This document shows, one piece after another, positions 31,535 to 40,900 of a stretch of 49,574 bases of DNA. Location: IMG/VR virus record IMGVR_UViG_3300006990_000045, positions 1 to 49,574 of that record. One strand, written 5' to 3'. A program made the position numbers and the translations under genes. Origin of the DNA: a virus. Position 1 is the first letter of the stretch, and each line of letters begins with the position of its first letter. A model generated the notes under the pieces. It was not told the DNA's origin, searched no databases, and saw only the letters and a program-made list of their open reading frames with translations.

Positions 31535-34500
31535 ATGAACGAAAAATACATCAAGCAGTTATACGACTTTATAGGTGGCAAAGATGCTGGCTTTGACTAC
31601 GATGCCTTTAAAAACGACATATCCACAAACGAAGAGTACAACAAGGAGATTTTTGATTACGCTTACGGAGAGCAAGAGGGCATTGATTACAACGCCTATG
31701 CGTTTGACACTGGATTAAAAAAAAAAGAACAACCCGATTCAAGTTCTTCTCCAGAACCTACACCTTCGAGCGAGGCTACAAGTACGTCAGAGTCAGTTGG
31801 CGTCGCAGTAAACCCATCTGATTACGCATATTCTTGGGGCGAAAGTTCGCTAGAGCCCACGAATGAAATCACGAAGGATGGAGTAGCTGTTAAGCGCCCA
31901 GAAGTGACACCAAAGGAGAATCAAGTTGACGCTCAATTTGAAGAGTTCAAGAAATCCCTCCCAACTGAATACGAAACAACGCCCCCAACAGGGCAATACA
32001 AGCTTGATGGCGAGGCTATTGGGCGTGAAGAATTACGAACATTATTATTTGACAATAAGTTCATAGATAAAGCGCAAAAAGGGGGCTATGCAATCGAGGT
32101 AAACTCCAATGAAAACGGCGAAAGGGATGTGGTTATGGAGAGCCTTCTCAATCGGCAAATGCAGTCAGAAAGTGAGTCGAGTGATAAATGGGATATGTTC
32201 AAGGCGGATGTGTATTCTATCGCATCTGGGCTAGAGGGTGGTCCAAATTTAGCCGCCAATGTTTTAGAGGAAATTACTGGATACCCATTCACCAAGAACC
32301 CCATTGCTGTGAAGTCGTTAGTTGGCTCTATGAGTCTAGCTAAGATGGCGGAAGATGAAAGAAAAAAAACTAGGGAGTACGAACAAGAGTTTATATCTAA
32401 TTTAGCGGATGGTAATTGGTCTAATGCGGCCAACCAAGCGATGAACACAGTCACAGGTTCACTACCCACATCAATGATTATGATGGCGACTGGTGGCGGG
32501 GCTACAACTTTGGGTGGCATCGCAGCTAAGAGTGCGGCAACAATGATTCCCTTAATGACATCTAGGGAATACGCTGACACTCAGATAAGCCCAGAAATAT
32601 CTGGTAAGCTAACTAATAGTGAGCAACTTTTAAGGAGCGGTCTTTATGGAACCTTCGAATGGGCTGGAGAAGTTCCATCCGCCTTAATCGGCATGAAGTC
32701 TTTTAATGTTATGAAGGCTGGATTAAGAAGTGCTGTATCTAAGGCTGAGTCTCAGTTTGGCAAAGCCGCCGCAGAAAAAGTAGCTGCCGACATAGCCAAA
32801 AAAACTTGGGGTCAATTTTACAAAGAGTTAGGTGTCGATGCGGCTTTAGGCGGTGCGGGTGAGGGCTTTACTCAGGTGGGGCAAATGATGACCGACGACC
32901 TTATGGGCGTGAAAGACTACACTCTTTACGATTATATGTATCAGGGTTCAAATGCCGCCGCATTGGGGTTGGTTCAATCCACTGTAATGCAGTCCCCACA
33001 GATTACGTCAAAGGCGGTGTCAGATGTAAAGAACTTAAGTAAGTTTGGTGATTTAACCCCAGAAGATATAAACCAAGCGGTGGAGGATGGGTTAATGTCA
33101 GTAAAGGCATCAGAGGTAGTTGAAGCGGTAAGCAAAACCCTCCCTACTGACTCAGATGAGAAGAGAGCTAACGACGCTAACTTAATAAAAGAGAAGGAAA
33201 AGTTAGAGGCTGAAATAGAAAGGGTTGACAAAGTAATCTCTGAGTCAAGTCCGCAAGCTAAAAGAATAGCTAAAATAAACGAAGAGCTTAGTCAAGAGAG
33301 TGACCAAGCTAATGACGGAGCTAGTGACCAAGTAACCCAAGAAACGCCAGTAAAGGAAGATATAGAGAAAAAATATGAAGATTTAACTCTTGATGAAAAA
33401 CTAGAACTTCAAGACATAGCCATCGACCAAATGGAAAATGAGATGGCTGAGCAGGGTATTAAAGAATACGAATTGACCAATGAAATGGTTGATGAAAGAG
33501 CATCTCAAATACTTCAACAAGACATAGATAATTTAGAACGTAGCCTAGAAGGTGAAACTAGATTTAGTATAGCCGAAGAAGGTGAGTCGGCATTCGTTGC
33601 TGACCCCGCAGACTCAGAAGCTATTACTGAAGAGATGAATCAAATGGATGAGGCTGAGGTAAACTTTACAACTCCTAAAGGTCAAACAACATCTCAAGTT
33701 AATCCTTTTGAGGCTAGTAATTCTTCTACAAATTTAAATGAAAACGAGGTTACCGACTTAGGTTTTGAATCACAAGACGATATGGTTGGTGGTATTGAAG
33801 AGTTTAATGGAATACCTATGATTACAGGTGTTTCAGATATCGCTGCAGGTGGAACAATAAAAGATTCCAAGGGTAACGATATGAATGCAAAAGGTGGTGT
33901 AATGTTTAATGCACTTGCTAAAGTTAAAGCGGCTTGGGCAGGAGTAAAAAGAGAAACATCTCAAGGTCAATATGATAACGCAGTTAAACTATACAAAAAA
34001 AATAAAGACTTATTTGACAGATTGTGGGATGAAGGAAGACTACCAAAGGGACATATTCCAATGGCGATTATCCGTATGGGTAATGATGCTATCAATTCAA
34101 ACGAACTTGTATTCAGGTATCTTGCACCCGAGATTAAAGAACAATCAACAGAAAACCAAACTGCCGCTTTAAATGAACTTGTGTCTGACTTAAAAAGAAG
34201 GAAAGGAAAGTTTGGAAACAACCCTAGACTTCTTCAGTTTATAGGAGATAAAAACATAAAGACCTTAGGAGGTTTAATGGATGCGGTTGTTTTTGATGCG
34301 AATGCTAGAGCAAAGGGAGATGTAAACAACACTTTAACTCTTAATGAAAGAGCGGAATTATTCTACAACATAACCTCACCTGAAGGAGTTTCAACTCCAA
34401 ACAAGACATTCTTAAAAGCACTATACAAAGGAACAACGGATAACTCAAATGTTTTTGCTTCAGATAATATTTATGCTGCAGTAGGTGAACCTTCTATGAT

Positions 34501-37500
34501 GAAGGCAAACAAAGGAGACGTGGTTTCAGTTGTAGGTGTAGATGTTTTGAATGGTGGTGTTATAGATATAGACCACCCTAACTATGGTTCAGGTCCAAAG
34601 GGTAGATTGATTAAGCTTATTAAAAATCCAACAAGCGGAATGGAAGTATTCCCTGAATGGAAAGCAAAATCAAATAGAGTATTTAAAAAGGATAAGGCAG
34701 GAAAGAGACCTTCAGATAAAAATGTTTCATCTCAAACTATGGGAACTGTAGCTAATGATAAGGCATTTCAGGGTGCATCAGTTCAAGCTGATGGCATAAC
34801 TGATATGCAACAGTTAGCTGCCAAATTTAGATTTGCATTTCCAGATGTAACTGTAGTAGAAACACAACAGGAGTTTGATGCTATGTTAAAAGAATCAGGT
34901 GTTAGAACTAAGGTTTCAAAAGGTAAGACCATTCTTGGTATGACTAAAGATGGTAAGGTGTTTTTAAATCCTGACCAAGCTTCTTTAGGTACACCCATTC
35001 ATGAGTTCGGTCACATATGGATTGATTTTCTAAGGTCTAAATCTAGTGGTATAAAAGGAACTAGACTTTTAAAAAGAGGATTAAAACTTGTGGAGGGAAC
35101 TCCTGAATTAAAAGCAGCTATAGAAAAATATGGTGACAACAAATTAGCTAGAGAGGAAGCGTTAGTAGAGTTGATGGCTACAAAAGGAGAGACCATTATT
35201 AATGCTGCAAAAAAGTCTAGGTTTAAAGAGTGGATGAATGCCATCTTTAAATATATTAAAGAAAAATTTACTACGCTTGAAGGTCTTAAGACAAAAGAAA
35301 TAGAGTCAATGTCTTTAGAAGACTTTATTAATACAGGTCTTGCTGATTTATTTGCAGGTAAAGCAGTTGATGCAAAATCAAAAATAAAGTTTGATGCAGC
35401 TAAAGAATCACAAGGTGTGATGCCAAGGTTCTCATTAGGAGATGATGTTGCTGCGTTTATAAAAGATGCAAGGGGACAGGGTATCTCGGAGGTTGCTATT
35501 AAAACTGTTTTAAATAGAAGAGGTGTTTCAATGCCTGATATAAAAGCAGCGTTTGAAAAAGCGGGGTCTAAAGCAAGCCAAAAAAGTAAGGTTAAACCTG
35601 ACGTAGCTACTACGGGGGTTAAAGATGTTGTCACGCCTGAGATACTAGAGCAAGGAAAGAAAGAGGTCACCGACGTAACTAAGGGAACCTTTTCTACTGC
35701 CAATCCAGTAAAAATATTCAAAGGTATAGGTGGAAAGAAAGATTTACAAGGCTTTAGGATAAATGCTCACAAAGGAGCGAAAGGTGTGTTCTCTTCAGTG
35801 GACTCTGAATTAGCCGCTACTTATGGTAGGGATGAAGGTGTAGCCGAGGTCGTAATACCTAAAGGTACATCAATAGAGGTTGTAGAGGTTGATGGTACTG
35901 GGATGAGGATGAGTGATTATCGTGCGGATGAGGTTAAGGCTATTAATAATTCAGATGCGCAAATCGTAAAACTAATCACTATTGATGGGGTGATGAAGGC
36001 GGGCGAAAAAAGGCAACAGCAATACGTTATAAAGGATGATTCGTTAATTGAAGGACTAAAAAAAGAAACACCAAATGAAGAAGTTCAGGCTAAACCTGAT
36101 GTAGTTGATACGAAAATTGAGAAGGAAGCGCCGATAGAGAAAGAAGAATCTCCGAGATTAGAAATAGACTTAGATGAGTCAACTAAATCTTGGGTTCCCA
36201 AGAAGCTAAATTCAGCACTTGAGGGTATTCGTGTGGGACTTCAAGATAGATGGTATAGATTAAGAAAAACCATACGCCTTGCTAGGAAGGCTGGCGCTGT
36301 AATATCAGATGAAATTGACGCATACACCAAGCGGGAGTTGCAATCTGGAAAAGTCTCAGAGAAAGTTACTAAGTTTAAAGAGTTAATAATAAAGTCAAAG
36401 CCTAATCAGAAAAATGCTCTTCTTGAAGATATGCAAGAGGATGGCGTAACTAACTTGGATGAGTTTGGTTTATTTATTTATGCTCAACACGCACCAGAAA
36501 GGAATCAGACATTAAAGGATAGAGCGGTGGAGGAAGGCCGAGAAGACACGGAAGGCTTAAGCGGCATGACTAATGAGCAAGCTCAAGAAATAATTGAGTC
36601 TATGCCTAAAGATAAATTAGCTAAATACAAAGAGTACGCCAAAAGGTTTAGGGAAGAGGTTATACTTCCCTCTATTGATGAGTTGGAAAACTCGGAGTTA
36701 ATAAATTCAGAATTAGCTAACACACTGAGGACTAAGTGGAAAAACTATGTACCCTTAATGGTAGAAGAGTTTGTTTCGGATAAAGCAAAGTACCCAAGTC
36801 CTAAGTTTAGTGTAAGGGGGAAAGATATTTATAAAGCTAAAGGCTCTAATTTCTACGACAACAAATCTAGGGTTAATCCATTTATATCTGGAATAGAGAG
36901 GTATATAAATTATGCGTCAAGAGCAGAGGAAAACAGAACCTTTCAATCTTTGGTTGGGTTAGCTGAAAAGATTAACAACCCAGATATTTTAAAGGTAATT
37001 CGACCTAAATACGAATCAGTAAGGGATACAGATGGCAATACTGTATATGTTAGAAGGAAGTTTGAAAATGAGGCTGGAAAAAACTTAGTTGAGGGAAAGA
37101 TAGATGGGAAGCCTGTTTTAATTGAGGTTGTAAATAAAAATCTGTTTGATGCTTTAGAAAACAGTACAATATCATTGAATAAAGTAGAGCAAGTTTTGAA
37201 TGCGGTTAACTCATATCTACGCGCAGTAAACACACTGATGAACCCCGAGTTTATAGTAAGAAACTTTGTGAGGGATATCCAAACCGCTTTTATTAATATT
37301 TCCGCTGAAGATGCTAAGGGTATGGCTGCTCAAATGGTTAAGAATGTGCCTAGTGCCATAAGGGGTATTATAGACAATCAGCGTGGTAATGAGACGGAGT
37401 GGTCTAAGATATATCAAGAATTAAAAGATGAGGGTGGTGATGTTAGTTGGTTAGAGGCTAATGATTTAACCAAGATTAAGAAAGACATCGACGCTAGTAT

Positions 37501-38734
37501 TAAGAGGTATGATAAATCTTCGACAAAAAGGAATCTAATAAGGGCTCTTGAGTCTATTGGGGGTGGGTGGAATACGTCCATGAAGGCAACGGAAATGGCT
37601 ACTAGGGTAGCAGCGTATAAGACGGCAATAGACAAAGGGTATTCAAAGCAAAAGGCAGCGTCATTAGCTAAGAACTTGACTGTTAATTTTGAAAAGAAGG
37701 GTGTGTACGGGAGCTTGATTAACTCCTTTTACTTATTCGCAAACGCGGGGATTCAAGGCTCCGCTGTTATATTTAAGGCAATGAGTAAAAAAGGTGTTGG
37801 CGGTAATAGAGCAAGGGCTTTAGCAGGGTCTATTATTGGTATGTCTTTTCTTAACGCCATGATAAACGATTGGGTTGATGATGATGATGAAGTTGATAAG
37901 CTGACAGAAGTAGATAAAGAGCGTAATATGATATTTATGTTACCTAACAAAGAAAGGGTTACCATACCACTTCCGTATGGATACAATTTGCTTTGGGTTA
38001 CGGGTCAGTTATCGTATGATATGGCTAGTGGTAATAAAACCGCTGGGGATGCGATGGCTTCATTTTTACGAGCCTTTGATGGGGCGTTTAACCCATTATC
38101 AAGTGGTAACTTAGGTCAAATGTTCACTCCGACTATTGCGAAACCATTCGTTCAGGCAGCTACAAACAGAAACTATAAAGACGCTCCTATAAAACCAGAG
38201 GACAGTCCAGTCTCCCCTAAACTAAAAGAGTCGTCTAAATTTTTTAAAACCGCTAGGGGGAGTAGTAAAGCGGTAACAGACTACTTAAATAAGGTAAGTG
38301 GTGGGACGGAGGTTGTTTCTGGCAAGGTTGATATAAGCCCAGAGATAATAGACCACTACATAGACTTTTTAGGTGGTGGTTTAGGTAGATTTGTCACTAA
38401 CTCAGCAGATATTCCTTATAAAATAGCTACTGGTGAAGATATTTCGACAAACAATATACCCTTTGCTAGGATATTTTACAGAACTCCTAGTAGTGGGAGA
38501 GACCTACAAGTAATATACAGAACCATTGAGGACTCTTATAAGACTAAGTACAACGACCGACAGAAGCAAAAGTTTTTTAACTCTCTTAATTCTGCGCTAG
38601 AAGAACAGGTGATAACTGTAGATGAGTATGAGGGGTTTTTAGATGATTTCAATAGGGCTGAGATGATAAAATCTATTTCAGAGTCTAATCCAGATTTAAT
38701 GTTAGAGGATATTAAGGAGATTTTGAAGGATTAA
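31535..38734 (+). CDS. giant polyvalent internal/ejection protein with zincin and ART-like domains
   Basis: 2,399 residues. The start has a short duplicated motif (GGKDAGFDYDAF and EQEGIDYNAYAF), followed by a Ser/Pro linker. A hydrophobic stretch lies near 305-350. A zinc peptidase motif HEFGH occurs at 1156-1160 with a downstream Glu (ALVELMATKGE). Residues about 1386-1515 look like an ADP-ribosyltransferase-type domain (KIFKGIGGKKDLQGFRINAH, VFSSVDSELAATYG, AEVVIPKGTSIEVVEVDGTG). The C-terminal third resembles the LPD38 domain of large polyvalent proteins (NPEFIVRNFVRDIQTAFINI, then NSFYLFANAGIQGS). Such proteins are packaged and ejected with the DNA to disarm the host. The catalytic residues of the ART part are not verified. 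Confidence 0.7.
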   Translation: MNEKYIKQLYDFIGGKDAGFDYDAFKNDISTNEEYNKEIFDYAYGEQEGIDYNAYAFDTGLKKKEQPDSSSSPEPTPSSEATSTSESVGVAVNPSDYAYSWGESSLEPTNEITKDGVAVKRPEVTPKENQVDAQFEEFKKSLPTEYETTPPTGQYKLDGEAIGREELRTLLFDNKFIDKAQKGGYAIEVNSNENGERDVVMESLLNRQMQSESESSDKWDMFKADVYSIASGLEGGPNLAANVLEEITGYPFTKNPIAVKSLVGSMSLAKMAEDERKKTREYEQEFISNLADGNWSNAANQAMNTVTGSLPTSMIMMATGGGATTLGGIAAKSAATMIPLMTSREYADTQISPEISGKLTNSEQLLRSGLYGTFEWAGEVPSALIGMKSFNVMKAGLRSAVSKAESQFGKAAAEKVAADIAKKTWGQFYKELGVDAALGGAGEGFTQVGQMMTDDLMGVKDYTLYDYMYQGSNAAALGLVQSTVMQSPQITSKAVSDVKNLSKFGDLTPEDINQAVEDGLMSVKASEVVEAVSKTLPTDSDEKRANDANLIKEKEKLEAEIERVDKVISESSPQAKRIAKINEELSQESDQANDGASDQVTQETPVKEDIEKKYEDLTLDEKLELQDIAIDQMENEMAEQGIKEYELTNEMVDERASQILQQDIDNLERSLEGETRFSIAEEGESAFVADPADSEAITEEMNQMDEAEVNFTTPKGQTTSQVNPFEASNSSTNLNENEVTDLGFESQDDMVGGIEEFNGIPMITGVSDIAAGGTIKDSKGNDMNAKGGVMFNALAKVKAAWAGVKRETSQGQYDNAVKLYKKNKDLFDRLWDEGRLPKGHIPMAIIRMGNDAINSNELVFRYLAPEIKEQSTENQTAALNELVSDLKRRKGKFGNNPRLLQFIGDKNIKTLGGLMDAVVFDANARAKGDVNNTLTLNERAELFYNITSPEGVSTPNKTFLKALYKGTTDNSNVFASDNIYAAVGEPSMMKANKGDVVSVVGVDVLNGGVIDIDHPNYGSGPKGRLIKLIKNPTSGMEVFPEWKAKSNRVFKKDKAGKRPSDKNVSSQTMGTVANDKAFQGASVQADGITDMQQLAAKFRFAFPDVTVVETQQEFDAMLKESGVRTKVSKGKTILGMTKDGKVFLNPDQASLGTPIHEFGHIWIDFLRSKSSGIKGTRLLKRGLKLVEGTPELKAAIEKYGDNKLAREEALVELMATKGETIINAAKKSRFKEWMNAIFKYIKEKFTTLEGLKTKEIESMSLEDFINTGLADLFAGKAVDAKSKIKFDAAKESQGVMPRFSLGDDVAAFIKDARGQGISEVAIKTVLNRRGVSMPDIKAAFEKAGSKASQKSKVKPDVATTGVKDVVTPEILEQGKKEVTDVTKGTFSTANPVKIFKGIGGKKDLQGFRINAHKGAKGVFSSVDSELAATYGRDEGVAEVVIPKGTSIEVVEVDGTGMRMSDYRADEVKAINNSDAQIVKLITIDGVMKAGEKRQQQYVIKDDSLIEGLKKETPNEEVQAKPDVVDTKIEKEAPIEKEESPRLEIDLDESTKSWVPKKLNSALEGIRVGLQDRWYRLRKTIRLARKAGAVISDEIDAYTKRELQSGKVSEKVTKFKELIIKSKPNQKNALLEDMQEDGVTNLDEFGLFIYAQHAPERNQTLKDRAVEEGREDTEGLSGMTNEQAQEIIESMPKDKLAKYKEYAKRFREEVILPSIDELENSELINSELANTLRTKWKNYVPLMVEEFVSDKAKYPSPKFSVRGKDIYKAKGSNFYDNKSRVNPFISGIERYINYASRAEENRTFQSLVGLAEKINNPDILKVIRPKYESVRDTDGNTVYVRRKFENEAGKNLVEGKIDGKPVLIEVVNKNLFDALENSTISLNKVEQVLNAVNSYLRAVNTLMNPEFIVRNFVRDIQTAFINISAEDAKGMAAQMVKNVPSAIRGIIDNQRGNETEWSKIYQELKDEGGDVSWLEANDLTKIKKDIDASIKRYDKSSTKRNLIRALESIGGGWNTSMKATEMATRVAAYKTAIDKGYSKQKAASLAKNLTVNFEKKGVYGSLINSFYLFANAGIQGSAVIFKAMSKKGVGGNRARALAGSIIGMSFLNAMINDWVDDDDEVDKLTEVDKERNMIFMLPNKERVTIPLPYGYNLLWVTGQLSYDMASGNKTAGDAMASFLRAFDGAFNPLSSGNLGQMFTPTIAKPFVQAATNRNYKDAPIKPEDSPVSPKLKESSKFFKTARGSSKAVTDYLNKVSGGTEVVSGKVDISPEIIDHYIDFLGGGLGRFVTNSADIPYKIATGEDISTNNIPFARIFYRTPSSGRDLQVIYRTIEDSYKTKYNDRQKQKFFNSLNSALEEQVITVDEYEGFLDDFNRAEMIKSISESNPDLMLEDIKEILKD

Positions 38735-38738
38735 AACC

Positions 38739-38772
38739 TTACACCCTAACCCACTTGGTATTCGTACTTTTG
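38739..38772 (+). promoter_or_regulatory. TTACA-type phage promoter (late distal block)
   Basis: TTACA (38739-38743), 21 bases, TACTTTTG (38765-38772), 19 bases before the next ATG. The TTACA box begins four bases after the stop of the giant gene. Confidence 0.75.
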
Positions 38773-38791
38773 CAAGTAAACTCATACGAAC

Positions 38792-39262
38792 ATGAAACTA
38801 AGACAAAAAATATACACAACCAAGGACACTTGCCCTCCTGCAACTACCGCAGCCTCGGGTAATATAACGTCTTCAGGTGATGTATTTACCACTACCACAG
38901 CAGTACTCTCAAAAGGCGCTTTTGTTTGGAATGAAACAGATGACGAACTCCTTGAGGTTATTAAGATAGACCGAGCAGGAACATCGGGGCAATTCGATAA
39001 AACTCCATCAACAGCTTTTTCAGCAGACGCAAGTTACAAGTACATAGCAAAAGCCGATGCAAAAGGAACGCTTTCAATCTCAGCAGCTTCTCCATCAGGG
39101 GGTGCGTCAGACGTTATTGATGAAGATGGGAGTTCAATGGCTCTTCCCGCATCTACAAGCCTTACAGGCAACTCTGAGGGCGCACAAGTAGGCAAGAAAG
39201 TACGTCCCGTAATTATAAACGGGGCAACACATAACGCAACGGTATCTTACCCTCAATTCTAG
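38792..39262 (+). CDS. structural or decoration-like protein
   Basis: 156 residues, rich in Ser, Ala, Thr and Gly with few charges (TTAASGNITSSGDVFTTTTA). It looks like an all-beta virion decoration or fibre component. Its own promoter 19 bases upstream and A-rich start context predict high expression. No family is recognised. Confidence 0.6.
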   Translation: MKLRQKIYTTKDTCPPATTAASGNITSSGDVFTTTTAVLSKGAFVWNETDDELLEVIKIDRAGTSGQFDKTPSTAFSADASYKYIAKADAKGTLSISAASPSGGASDVIDEDGSSMALPASTSLTGNSEGAQVGKKVRPVIINGATHNATVSYPQF

Positions 39263-39269
39263 TAAAAAG

Positions 39270-39908
39270 ATGAGTTGGATAGGGGATTTGGTAACTTTCC
39301 TGATAACCTCGGGGTTGTTGGGAATTGTGGCTAGGTACATAAAAAAGTCATCTGGGCAAAATATATTTGCTAAAGGCTTTTGGACTAAGGGGCAGTATCA
39401 AGAGCAGTTAAAGAAGGAGATTGACCGAACCACAGAACTCTACAAGGAGATGGACTACTTTCGGGATACCTTCAACTTAAAGAGTATTGATATTGTGGAA
39501 TTTCATAATGGGGACTACATAAACTCAAGGTCAGTTCAAAAATATACAATGACATTTCAAATGTGTAGGGCGGGTGTTCCAGAGACGATGCATTTATATC
39601 AGGACAAGCCATTAGAGGACCAGTACGGGCTTTTAAATCTGTATAAGCAACGTGAGGGCAATGTTGTGGTAACGGACAAGGACAACTTACCAAAAGACTC
39701 ACCGCCACTGTTTTTGGAGAAGATGATACAGTTAAAAATAACGGGATATGTAGCTCTTGGTTTATTTGCAAATAAAGAAGATGTTTATCCTAGAGCGATT
39801 ATAAGTTGCGTATTAGACGAGGAGGCTAAACGAGATGGGCTTGATGTTGAACTAAATATGCACAGCGACAAACTAAAAGCCTTAGTGCTATCTGGATTAA
39901 AGCCATGA
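39270..39908 (+). CDS. membrane-anchored protein, possible lysis-region gene
   Basis: 212 residues. Residues 5-24 form a hydrophobic membrane segment (DLVTFLITSGLLGIVARYIK), followed by a charged helix. The C-terminal 150 residues look like a GAF-like alpha/beta domain (SIDIVEFHNGDYINSRSVQK). It overlaps the next membrane protein by 4 bases (ATGA). Its place among membrane proteins suggests host lysis or envelope action. No catalytic residues are visible. Confidence 0.6.
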   Translation: MSWIGDLVTFLITSGLLGIVARYIKKSSGQNIFAKGFWTKGQYQEQLKKEIDRTTELYKEMDYFRDTFNLKSIDIVEFHNGDYINSRSVQKYTMTFQMCRAGVPETMHLYQDKPLEDQYGLLNLYKQREGNVVVTDKDNLPKDSPPLFLEKMIQLKITGYVALGLFANKEDVYPRAIISCVLDEEAKRDGLDVELNMHSDKLKALVLSGLKP

Positions 39909-40501
39909 TTAGTTCTATAACCATATTAAGACTTTTGAGCTCTAAGTGGACTTGGTTTGCTCTTCTTGTCACTATCATAATTGCGCTGTTCGCCATGTAT
40001 CGTTCAGCTATGAGGGAGTTTGAGAGGCTTGAGGGAAATGCAGAGGCTATTAGGATGCAAGACCAACGCACTATAAAAGCAGAGAATCTTAAGGTCGCCG
40101 AGATGGAAGAGTTTTATGCGTATGACTTACAGGTTCTTAGAGATAGCCTCGCGGTTAAACCTAAACAAATCATTAAGTATCAGTACATCAAGAGCGTTAA
40201 GAAAATCATTGACACTATTGAGATACACGATACCATCGTAAATAGTGTTCCGTATTTCACGGCAAACTACAATGACAAATGCGTGGATGCTACGTTCATA
40301 TGGAAGAACGGGGACACCGCAGGGATATTCGACATTAATGTGGAGACAGACATCTACGTGGCAGACTACTGGAAGAGAAAAGATTTATGGGGAAAGAAGT
40401 GGCTACCTAGATGGGGGTCTAAAGAAGTTTTTATAGATGTGGTTAATAATTGCGGCAACGACACAATCATTACTAACCGAAGAATAAACATAAAGAAATA
40501 G
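39905..40501 (+). CDS. single-pass membrane protein with periplasmic coiled coil (i-spanin-like)
   Basis: 198 residues. A transmembrane helix lies at about 15-33 (WTWFALLVTIIIALFAMY). A coiled coil follows (RSAMREFERLEGNAEAIRMQ to EMEEFYAYDLQVLRDSL), then a beta-rich domain with two or three cysteines. This topology, N-terminus inside and long coiled coil in the periplasm, is that of an inner-membrane spanin or Rz-like protein, which helps disrupt the outer membrane. No lipoprotein partner is found nearby. It overlaps the upstream membrane protein by 4 bases. Confidence 0.6.
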   Translation: MISSITILRLLSSKWTWFALLVTIIIALFAMYRSAMREFERLEGNAEAIRMQDQRTIKAENLKVAEMEEFYAYDLQVLRDSLAVKPKQIIKYQYIKSVKKIIDTIEIHDTIVNSVPYFTANYNDKCVDATFIWKNGDTAGIFDINVETDIYVADYWKRKDLWGKKWLPRWGSKEVFIDVVNNCGNDTIITNRRINIKK

Positions 40502-40568
40502 TGGTAAGCACAGGACAATTAGTTGTAGGTGGCTCAGGTGACTTTCACATAAAACCTTAAAGCTGAAG

Positions 40569-40790
40569 ATGAACAACTTAAAAGAAATCAAGAGTACTGT
40601 TGTCGGCATCACCCTATTTATTGTAGGGTTGTCGCTTGCGTCAAAGGCGTACTTATCAGACACTACTGCAGTGTGGAATGACTACATAATGCCAAGCGTT
40701 CTTATGGTGTTTGGTATTGGGATGTTGTTCGCACCAGACAAGACAATTAATTGGATATTCAAAAAAGCAAACAAAAACGTAGGAAAATGA
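40569..40790 (+). CDS. small two-helix membrane protein, candidate holin
   Basis: 73 residues with two hydrophobic helices (about 11-29, VVGITLFIVGLSLASKAY; 38-55, YIMPSVLMVFGIGMLFA) and a basic C-terminal tail (KKANKNVGK). Size and topology match class II holins, which open the inner membrane at lysis. The neighbours include the spanin-like protein. No endolysin is recognised next to it, so the holin role is an inference. Confidence 0.6.
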   Translation: MNNLKEIKSTVVGITLFIVGLSLASKAYLSDTTAVWNDYIMPSVLMVFGIGMLFAPDKTINWIFKKANKNVGK

Positions 40791-40900
40791 AAAGAAAAGG
40801 ACCCACTGGATACAAAAAACGAAAAGTATTAAAGAAAAAGACTACTTATACTCCCCCTTCAAGACCAAAAAAGGGCAGTGTTAGAACTAAAAAATATTAA
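40787..40900 (+). CDS. 37-residue very basic protein
   Basis: ATG at 40787 overlaps the holin-like stop by four bases (ATGA) and reads MKRKGPTGYKKRKVLKKKTT to a TAA at 40898-40900. Nearly half of the residues are Lys or Arg, and it ends in SVRTKKY. Such peptides can bind DNA or RNA. It is the first of four very basic products in a row (with 40,878, 41,402 and 41,660). Confidence 0.6.
   Translation: MKRKGPTGYKKRKVLKKKTTYTPPSRPKKGSVRTKKY

Noticed and set aside
32086-35721. Long minus-strand frames (164 and 236 residues) within the giant gene
   Set aside because: They are mirror frames of the giant gene: rich in Ser and Leu, no domain, no promoter.
40502-40561. GTG-started 19-residue frame after the spanin-like gene
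   Set aside because: No lipoprotein signal as expected for an outer-membrane spanin, and too short to support.
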